A stretch of 64,000 bases of DNA from Gymnothorax reevesii. Its lineage: Eukaryota > Chordata > Actinopteri > Anguilliformes > Muraenidae. The stretch lies in NCBI GenBank assembly GCA_029721435.1, contig CM056583.1, forward strand, positions 77,441,120 to 77,505,119. Direction: 5' to 3'. A program made the translations under genes and the position numbers. Below the pieces are notes generated by a model. The model saw only the letters and a program-made list of their open reading frames with translations. It ran no database searches and was not told the DNA's origin. How positions within the stretch are numbered: the stretch's first letter is position 1; each line of letters starts with the position of its first letter. Below, piece after piece: positions 56,050 to 64,000 of the stretch.

Positions 56050-56930
56050 CTGTTGTACAACACCATGCCAATGATGCTTAAAAACATGAGACTGTGAAAT
56101 TTGCATGCTGCTCATAAAAACGTCCAGCAGAGCCACTGCCAGAGTAATGAACGTTTCCTTTTCCTACCATAAGCCCCCTCCAGCATTGTTTCAGAGATTT
56201 TGGACGTTTTTCTAACAGTCTTCATAGCCAGAGACCACTTATAACCATGCCAGGCCAGGAACACCACATCTGACTTCTTCACCTGCGGGCACGTCTGAGA
56301 CCAGCCGCAGCTGATTAAACAGTTGGTTCTCGAAACCAAAGAATATGTGCATAAACTGTCAGGAATTGCCTCAGGGAAGCAAATCTGTGTCCTCCATATT
56401 GTGGCTGGGGTCTTGATTTAACTGCAGTCCAGTGTCAAAATCAATATGGGCAAAAGTTCACCTTTGGGCTGGTACAGTCAACAACGGTGCTCATCACTGA
56501 GGAAACATGGTTTCAACTGTGCGGGGCAGATGGTATCAGGCCTGTGAGCGGTTTTCTGATGGTTTTGCACATCCTACAGGTAGTGAGGCGCATTAAATTC
56601 ATAGCAGTTTGAATACTAATTTATGCGATGATGAGATCCCGAGACTCACTTTTGTGTTATTCATCCCTCACAATCACCCCATGGTTCAGCACGACAATAC
56701 ATGGCCCCAAGTTCCAAAGATCTGTGTCTAATTTCTGGACTCTGACAATGTCCCAGCTCATCTATACTTAACTGACACGATACCCATTGAGCATGTTTGG
56801 GATGCTTTGAACCAGCTCATATGGCTAACGTGTTCCACTTCGCCCCAGTCACAACTTGAAATGGGTATTGAAGTGGAGTTTGACAACATTCTATGAGCTT
56901 ATACCAGAAACTACGATACTACGCCAGATA
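56050..56930 (+). pseudogene. Tc1-like transposase relic
   Basis: Recognisable pieces include TTTCCTACCATAAGCC near 56160 (helix-turn-helix region). The second catalytic block VQHDNT-WPQV is near 56683-56712 (normally QHDNARPH), with Asp present. The third block PIEHVWDAL is at 56782-56808, with Glu present. The first catalytic block is lost in a deletion near 56460-56520. Stops and frame changes are frequent. Confidence 0.7.
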
Positions 56931-56983
56931 CTGTGGCGTAGTATTTGGCTTACTCTGGACATTACACGATACCCTTTTTTTTT

Positions 56984-56999
56984 GGGGGGGGGGGGGGGG
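56984..56999. repeat. T9-G16 homopolymer pair
   Basis: Nine T run directly into sixteen G in the 3' end of the Tc1 relic. It is a second G16 tract in this window. Confidence 0.95.
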
Positions 57000-57161
57000 T
57001 CTGTGAACAACATTTGCTTATCTGTGCTGAAAATCACATGAAATCAACAGATAGGTGTCTAATAAATCAAGGTGAGTTAAGTGATTTATATTTATTACCT
57101 TTGAACCCCATACTGTCTTTAAAATTTGGCCAGTCTTGCGTTTATATTTTTGTTCAGTTTA

Positions 57162-59572
57162 AGTAGCTCTGTAGAATAAAGTGTCTCTATTCCTGGAGAA
57201 TACCATGATGCTTTTGTATCTATGGTTTTTGTATTTCAAAGGGGCATTTCAAATGGAAATCAGGATTTTCAAGTATTTTGCTGTTTCTATGGAGTTAACC
57301 TTTATCAAAATTCACTGGTTATATGAGAGACTAATCACTTCTGTTTCCCCCAAAGATGGAGACTTAATTTGTCAGATGACCTGCAGGTTCTCTGTTAACA
57401 CCTTTGCACAAAAGCTAAATATGACTATTTATGTGTTACCCTATTTAATGCTTTATAATTCAATATTTCAGTTTCATTGAGAAGGGGAATATGGCTCAAG
57501 TGAGCCAAGACACTTGCAGCATTTAAAATTACATCATATTTCAGTTTATTTTCACGATTTTGGTAGAAAAAAGCGCTGCAAATATTTGAATCTTCGTGAA
57601 AATTCAGCATTGATATTGTAAAAAATACTGAGGATTGAAAATTGGCGTGGAGTTAAAACAATACATTTCTGGGATCATAAACTCTTAGACCACAAATAGT
57701 CTTCATCTGAGCAATTCTGAATTATCTACTCTTTATGAGCCGAATAAGACAGCTCTCCAGGTGGATCCTCAAACTCTGAGCCCTCAAATGGCCACTGTCA
57801 AATCATAAAATTGTTATATTTTTAATACAAATCAACTTTTGACTCATAAAATTCATTATGAATTAATGATTTTCTGGTTAAAAAAGTGTGAGTTTATCAA
57901 TTTACGTAAGTATGGCTGGACATCAGTAGTCACCAGCAACCTCTCCAAACTGAAAACATGCCTTTTCTCCACGATACAGTTGAGAGTTTTGTCCATCTTT
58001 GTACAAAGCTGCATCACAGTGCACATACTCATTAAAAGAACTGTTTATTTTACTGTCAGAATGTTCACTCTGAGACAGAAAGTTTGCTGTTTTCAATTCC
58101 AATCATCCAAGTGAAATGCAAGCTTGTATAAGCCCTTTTCACACCCTATAAGGAGCAATCTCATTAACACAGTAATATCTGAAATATGTCTTATTTTAAT
58201 AAAACAGACATTCAACCATAAGGAAAAAAGGAGGCAATATGCTACCCTAGATTGAACAGAGTTGTCAGTGCAATGAACGAAGCAGGGGGAATTACTAAAG
58301 TCCTCAATCTGCCTCGAATTTTAAACGAGAAAAAAAATCCTAGGCATTCTATTCAATTGTATGCAGTATAAATTCTTAAACAGATCGCCACATTAAGCAA
58401 AATGCCTGCACATTGCAGTATCGACTTCTCTTGTTAACCAATGTGACAAACTAGCTCTGTGATCACAGTGGTAAACTGAAAATAAGAAATTGCTGGCTAC
58501 TTAGCTAGCTGGCTCAAAGTAAAACAGAGCTATTCCATACAAAATCAGTTCGTCTCACACTGCAAGAAGAGAAATTCTCCATCATTGAATTTCTCCTCCA
58601 AAGAATTAATGCTGTCAGCCCTCCAGTCTGTTCCATTCAGAATAATCACCATTTTCCAATCTTCGAATCACCTTTCCATCCTAGAAATATAACCTCAGCA
58701 TTCCAGGGTTGCTTCTGGTAGTCTTTTTTCAATGCAATTATTCCCTTTTCAGCTGCGCAAAGTTGAGAGAATGCAACCATACTTGCCGTTGCGAAGTGTT
58801 TAAGTAATTTTCTGAGGGTCCAATCAATTCCTTTCAATTACTTAGGAAAGTTTATACTGTGTGAAATTTGATTAAAAAAATGTGTCAATCAATAGGTAAT
58901 TTCCAGGAAAGTTTAACATGGGCGAGAACTATAACAGTGCTTTACGCAGAGAAGCCTGAGAAAACATTAGAGAGACTGGATAGCAATGAGGCATAGCATG
59001 AGGTTGTGAGGAACTACTGAAATTTGTCGCGAGGTGAATCGAAGTATAATTCAATGGTAGGGAATCACCTGTTCCTAATATGTGATGATTATAATTGATT
59101 GTAGGGTCATATAGTATTAATACCATGCTGAATTTTTGCTTCTGAAAACTGATAGTTTTTTTCACTACTCAGTTGAGCTACCTTTGGCGTATTATTGCTG
59201 AAATGGTTGCAACAAAAGTCAATTATTTTTTTCCATCACAAGAGGTCATTTTTATTAACTGATGGATAGATACTCTGGGCAAGTGTATATTAGGCAGGTT
59301 GCACATCAGGCTCGGTTGAGGAGTCAAATTCATACAATTCCTGGGAAACAGGGATGGGACTTAACACCTCGCTATTCTAAATCAGTAACAGGCAGGGCTT
59401 CCACATGAATATTTCATAAACGGTTTGGATGTGCCATCTATTGATATAATAGTGTAACAGCGTACATAAATAGAGCATCCCCATGTCCGCTGATGTCTAC
59501 ATCTGCGGAGAGGAGTTAAGCACTGGCCTAGATGAAAAAGTCACAACGAATTCATACTTATTATTATTCTTA
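57162..59572. other. No gene recognised
   Basis: A/T-rich spacer. The longest ORFs (about 60-100 codons) have no family features. 58080-58870 may be one unit but no repeat edges are seen. Confidence 0.4.
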
Positions 59573-59573
59573 T

Positions 59574-59634
59574 TAGAAGTAGTAGTAGTAGTAGTAATAG
59601 TAGTAGAAATAGTAGTAGTAGTAGTAGCAGTATG
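59574..59634. repeat. (TAG)n trinucleotide repeat
   Basis: About 19 TAG/AGT units with AAT, AAA and CAG interruptions. Poly-threonine frames across it on the minus strand are artefacts. Confidence 0.95.
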
Positions 59635-60294
59635 AGTGTAGTTAGCATAAGCTGGACAGCAAAAAAATTCCACTATCCTGTCAAATACAAAGTTTAAAAT
59701 ATCTCCAAGATTTTCAAGGTTCATTTTCAAGTTTGTGAACTTTGCAACGCTTTGTGTGTTATTAAAGTTCACACATGTGCGTGACAGTGCCCTATTAAAG
59801 TAATTCACTCCTCAAAAAGGATTTCTAATTATTTAAAGAGAGCACATAATTTGCAAGCTAATGATCAGACTTAGGCAAAGAGAGTTTTCCTGACAGCAGG
59901 TGTAATTGTGATTTGGCATCTATGAGTTGGACAGCAGTGATGTCTTGATCATGAGGGGAGCCCGAGGCATAAGCCGTCATGTTCAGAACTGTTTTCAGCA
60001 CCATCTGCCCCAAAGTTGAACTGCTCTTTTAACAGTGACAACTATAATGAATAATTTGAAGAGAAAAGTACTTGCAGAAATGTACATTTATCTCCTTCAA
60101 TATTTTGGAATATTATGTACAGAAAATCTCATAAAGTGAAAGTGCATTTTGGCCCTCATGGTTTTGGACTGTAACACATTTTTAAAGGCTGTTATTTTCA
60201 CGCAGAACATGCAGATTTAGGTTAACTCATGCTGAGTTTGACAGTCTGCACGCAGATTAGATGTACAGTATTTGCATTCATATTGAAGGAGCTG

Positions 60295-60772
60295 TTAAAA
60301 TAATTATAGCCTTTTTACACCATCAGTGTGTAAAGGACATCACCACATGGGCTCAGGAACACTTCAGAAAACCACTGTCAGTAACTACAGGTCATCACTA
60401 CATCTGCAAGTGCAAGTTAAAACTCTACAATGCAAAGCGAAAGCCATTTATCAACAGCACCCAGAAACGCCACCGGCTTCGCTGGGCCCAACCTCATCTA
60501 AGATGGACTGATGCAAAGTGGAAAAGTGTTCTGTGGTCTGACGAGTCTACATTTCAAATTGTTTTTGGAAACTGTGGACGTTGCTGCCTTTAAATTCTAA
60601 GTTAATGATTATTTGCAAAAAAAAAATAAAGCTTCTTAGTTTGAAAATTAAACATCTTGTCTTTGCAGTGTATTCAATTGAATATAAGTTGAAAAGGATT
60701 TGCAAATCGTTGTATTCTGTTTTTATCTACGATTTACATAACATGCCAACTTCACTGGTTTTGGGTTTTGTA
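60295..60772 (+). mobile_element. Tc1-like element, internally deleted
   Basis: A transposase segment (60295-60590) is joined straight to a right-end segment (60595-60772). The latter contains AATGATTATTTGCAAAAAAA, TATTCAATTGAATATAAG, GATTTGCAAATCGTTGTATT and CATGCCAACTTCACTGG, matching the 3' end of an abundant fish Tc1 family whose ends read CCAATTCCAATGAAGTTGGGA. The catalytic core after the first Asp is deleted. The left inverted repeat is not visible. Confidence 0.78.
60315..60593 (+). pseudogene. Tc1 transposase fragment with first catalytic Asp
   Basis: The open frame gives CVKDITTWAQEHFRKPLSVT, then YICKCKLKLYNAKRKPFI, RHRLRWAQPHLRWTDAKWKS and VLWSDESTFQIVFGNCGR, ending at a TAA at 60591. 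It covers the second helix-turn-helix and the first catalytic Asp (WSDES). The other two catalytic residues are absent because of the deletion at about 60590. Confidence 0.8.
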
Positions 60773-61435
60773 CAATTCACATCAAGCATAAGTCACCTGA
60801 AGTCATGAACATGTAGAGCACAGACTATACAGAAGGCAGTAGCACACAGGAAAAAGAAACAAAGCAAATTGAGACAAATAGTCAAGGGTTTTTTTTTTTT
60901 TTTTAAGTAAATAAGATCAGGTGGAGACTGGCAAAATGCCGTGGTCAACACTGTTACTACCCTAGCGACTTTGCAAGTTTTGAATTCTATCACTATTTAA
61001 AAAAAGTAAACAAAACAAACACGTTTTCCAAGGAAATAGCAGCTTCTTTCCCTGGAAAACTTGCAAACAATGCTCACCTGCCTGATGAAAGCTGCTAACT
61101 GGAGGATATTCATGTACTAGTCAGGCGATCCATGCATGGAGCACTCAGTGATCAGTGCTTACAATCATATCTCCTTGGATTCATCTCATCATAAGTTATG
61201 CCTATAAAAAGCCTAAAACCACACACTCTGTTTAAATAGCTGCTTGAATTGTGTCCCATACGACTCCTGATACCTTTAAAGTATCACACGCACAAAACAC
61301 TGTGAGAACAATAGATAAAATATTGATAATGCAATAGAGCCTAGTATTATTTATTAAAAGATTAGTGAACACCACAGTATAGTGGGAGGCAATACAACTA
61401 AAAGCTAACACCAAATAAATAATTAAACAAATACA
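60773..61435. other. No gene recognised
   Basis: Spacer with T16 at 60889-60904. Confidence 0.4.
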
Positions 61436-61499
61436 CTGCAGTCTTTCACCCCAGGAGTTTTACACAAGAAACCCTTCCTCTTCAGATAGATATTCATTG

Positions 61500-61945
61500 T
61501 AAGAGTTTAAAGTACATCCGAGCATTTAGCAGACAGTCTTACCCAGGGAGTCTTACTTCTGAAAGTGCATTTAGCAGGACCAAAAGTCCCAATAACCCTT
61601 GAAGATCATAGCATTCCAAGTGCCAGGGTTGGCCAAAGAACCTGGATCCTGATGTGATCTGACAAAAACTAATAAAGCCAGAATCAATTTATAAAGAACA
61701 AGACAGCTGCCAAAATTGAGAGAGGGGGAGAGAGGTATTGCTTGAAGAAATAAGTCCTCAGACAACACTTGAAGGAGGCCAAGATGTCAGCGGTCCTGAC
61801 CTCAGTCCACTGTGTGGGAGGCAGAACAGACGGCATGACTAAGAGGTGCAGGGGGCGCAGGCAGGGGTGGGGGTCGGGCGTGCCAAGGACCAAGGAACCA
61901 GAGGTGTCAGAGTGGAGAGGTCTTGGAGGTACCATTCCCACGTCT
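61500..61945 (-). mobile_element. Fish repeat fragment with possible LINE C-terminal code
   Basis: GCATTTAGCAGACAGTCTTA (61522-61541) is a variant of a very common fish motif (ATTTAGCAGACGC). On the minus strand 61700-61800 reads VRTADILASFKCCLRTYFFK, which resembles the C-terminal tail found in several LINE reverse transcriptases (x-S-x-SFK-x2-LKTYLF). No RT core is present, so the assignment is weak. Confidence 0.35.
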
Positions 61946-62755
61946 GGTGTTGAGATTTGACATTTGGTACCACTGCACAGTCAGCAGAGAGACCGATCAG
62001 AAGGGGTGTACAAAAAAAGGCCAGAATTGAAGATTCATTATATAAACTGCATTAGGGTAACTACAGTGTACCAAAAAACATCCAAGTGAACCTGCATAAC
62101 CAACGAGTTACGGGAAAATTAATCTCTTGGGGATGCGCGCTGCATCACAGGTATTACTGTCAAGAGCTTAACAGAGAAGAGAATGTGGTAAGCATACCAA
62201 TTAAGGATAGAATAAGTCCACAATAGATAAACAGCCAGTGCAAAAGGAGATTGTACCACGTGGAGGCACATAATCTCCAATAAAAAAAGGCTCCTGTAGA
62301 TTGCAATGAGATGAGTCAATTCAGTTTAATACAGTCAACTGCAATCCAGCAATCCAGGTGTATTGATGATTTATGTATGAGATGTGGGCTTTTGACTGCA
62401 CTCATATCTATGAGAACAAAGATTCACGCTTAGTTTTTCAAGGCACTGTTTGAGACTGCATATAAATTAAAAACATCCTGAAAATCCTAATCTTTAAATT
62501 CTTATTGCCCCCCCAAATAAAAAAAATTAAATGAATAAGGAGAATATTGCATTGACTTGCCAGAAATGAACCCTCTAAAATCCTGAATTACAAGCAAATG
62601 ATCTGAAATTGCAGCATGATACAGGATAAGCATGCATCACTAATTCATTCAATTATATCAGGGATTTTCCTCTGTACTGAAGATGGAATTAAAAGTATTT
62701 GAGAAGAAAATCTCATTAAGCAATGAGATAACGAGGATCCCTTTATGACATCTCA

Positions 62756-62962
62756 TTCACTTTCATTTTCCATGGTAACATATGTTATGGAGCAAACAGC
62801 ACTAATGTCCTTCTGAAACAGGTTCAATTATTGAATGCCATAATAATCATTATAATTATTATTATCATTATTATTATGGCATTCTATAATTGAACCTGTT
62901 TCAGAAGGACATTAATGCTGTTTGCTCCATAACATATGTTACCATGGAAAATTAAAAGTGAA
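62756..62962. repeat. 207-bp near-perfect palindrome
   Basis: Left arm CATGGTAACATATGTTATGG... (from 62771) is mirrored by ...CCATAACATATGTTACCATG (to 62945). Arms of about 95 bases (62756-62850 and 62868-62962) differ by two substitutions plus one or two changes at the outer ends. The centre is an ATT/ATC-rich loop of about 20 bp. No open frame, terminal TTAA or 8-bp target repeat was identified next to it. Confidence 0.97.
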
Positions 62963-64000
62963 TTATTACTATTATTATTTTTATTATTATTTGTAAGTAT
63001 AATTAGTCGAATAATTCGTAATATGTACCACTAAAATTCTCACACCTGGCTTTGAAAGGCACTGTCTTTGCCGTTAAGCCAATCCAAATTGCAGGAAGAG
63101 GCCCTGTTGATCCTATCCATGCACAGATGCAGTAAATTCAGAATTGGTATGCAAGTAATCAATGTCCCAAAGAACTCTATTATGACAATCATGAATCACA
63201 TTTATGAGAGGACTGGAGGGATATGGAGTAATAAGCAGCTTCACAGTTATGAAAGTGAAATAGCACTTCTGTAATTACAAAAATATAGATCAAATCTCCT
63301 CTCAATGCCCAGTGACTGAACAACACAATGCGTTAAGTCCAAAATATCCTTGCGCAATAATATTGTAAAGAAATAAAAACTAAAATAATAATCCCCCACA
63401 GGACAGACCCAAAGGACTGAAATAGAAATAAGAGTTTAAGGAAGCGTGGCTTTTAAAAAAAAGGTCAGCGCTTGATTTGGAAATCAGTGTGATGACTATT
63501 GACTGCCAGCGAGGCTCACTATGCTATGATAACTATGATAATGTGAAATATACAGCTTTCTGCATTTCTTGCGGCAAGGAACATGCACAGCTGTAGGTAC
63601 TGATGATTGATTTTAAATTCATTTCATGCGACAAACCTTCACGATATACTAATAACTGATTATTATTATAATACAACTACAAATTATTCAAGAGAATGTT
63701 ACAAAAGCTTCTGAAGATACATTCAGGGAAGGGCGTGCACCGAAGAAACTCAAGACAGACGCAGATTAAGAATTTTACAACAAAACCTTTGATATGAAAT
63801 GAAGCATTTTTCAACTTCCAATGAGACAAATATTTCAGCATTTCAACAAAACTGTAAAAATCCAAATGTGGAGATATTTAATTCGGAATGTTACATAGCT
63901 GTATTGCAATCCTTGGTTCATACTTACAATCACATACGCCATCGTTCCATGAAAATGTGAGCACCTCTGAATTACGTAAAGACAGCGAGAGGAATGTGTT
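62963..64000. other. No gene recognised
   Basis: Spacer to the end of the window, with ATT-rich low complexity at 62963-63000. Nothing else could be supported. Confidence 0.4.

Larger units (their letters stand above)
55812..57161 (+). mobile_element. Tc1-like transposon, full length but heavily decayed
   Basis: The left end CTGAGCAAAAATATAAATGC (55815-55834) and right end GCGTTTATATTTTTGTTCAG (57139-57158) are inverted repeats that I recognise as the ends of a widespread fish Tc1 family. GTGTGGCATATCAAGATGTTG near 55966 is the inner repeat segment. The plus-strand transposase between them is unreadable as one frame. About 1.35 kb, close to full length. Divergence suggests it is among the oldest DNA transposons here. 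Confidence 0.8.

Noticed and set aside
62756..62962. A microRNA precursor
   Set aside because: The arms (about 95 bases) are longer and more perfect than usual for animal pre-miRNAs, and no flanking evidence supports processing; kept only as a hairpin finding.
1..64000. CRISPR arrays, operons, phage or bacterial defence systems
   Set aside because: All repeats found are microsatellites or transposon parts, and the element content is vertebrate.

Overview
The window looks like gene-poor nuclear DNA from a teleost fish. The evidence is the mix of mobile elements: Rex3 and Rex1-like LINEs, an L2-like LINE, Tc1-like transposons of fish types, a Gypsy LTR element, many short hAT-like inverted-repeat elements, and dense GT, GATA, CT and TA microsatellites in AT-rich DNA. 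I found no host protein-coding gene, rRNA, true tRNA gene or CRISPR array that I can support. Nearly every coding signal is a broken transposon gene. Operons, ribosome binding sites and bacterial terminators do not apply.

Layout. 1-1970 is a decayed Rex1-like LINE with a 279-bp solo LTR inserted in it. 4145-4568 holds two tandem tRNA-derived SINE-like units on the minus strand. 4895-6600 is an L2-like LINE split by a 589-bp hAT-type MITE with an exact 8-bp target duplication. Near 9.1-9.3 kb lies a Tc1-like transposase relic. 10320-12085 is an internally deleted Gypsy element on the minus strand with both LTRs. 12.6-13.1 kb is a tract full of CACGTG/CACATG motifs. 14.6-16.9 kb and 32.1-32.6 kb are T/C-rich, LTR-like remnants. 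21993-24375 is a minus-strand Rex3 retrotransposon carrying lesions in every domain.

The second half starts with a 2.9-kb hAT element (27375-30291, 8-bp target duplication, relic BED zinc finger) holding a 1.18-kb long-inverted-repeat element. Three relatives of an element whose ends begin CCCACACGGAAAG lie at 30.8, 39.3 and 40.9 kb. A nearly intact Tc1-like element with IR/DR ends lies at 34.5-36.1 kb, and another hAT MITE at 38475-39127. A TTAA-flanked MITE with a 45-bp-arm hairpin is at 44.65-44.85 kb. A Tc1 end fragment split by a GC-hairpin repeat lies at 49.7-50.4 kb, with a duplicated block on either side. A possible retroviral-type LTR is at about 52.0-52.5 kb and a 512-bp MITE at 52.9-53.4 kb. 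A heavily decayed Tc1 is at 55.8-57.2 kb and an internally deleted Tc1 at 60.3-60.8 kb. A 207-bp near-perfect palindrome sits at 62756-62962.

Nothing here forms a pathway. The window reads as a nested record of insertion, deletion and decay, and the nesting gives relative ages for several elements. The best candidates for undescribed items are non-autonomous families with clear boundaries and the two long hairpins, not a new biochemical system. All family names rest on motifs I recognise by eye; no database search was run.
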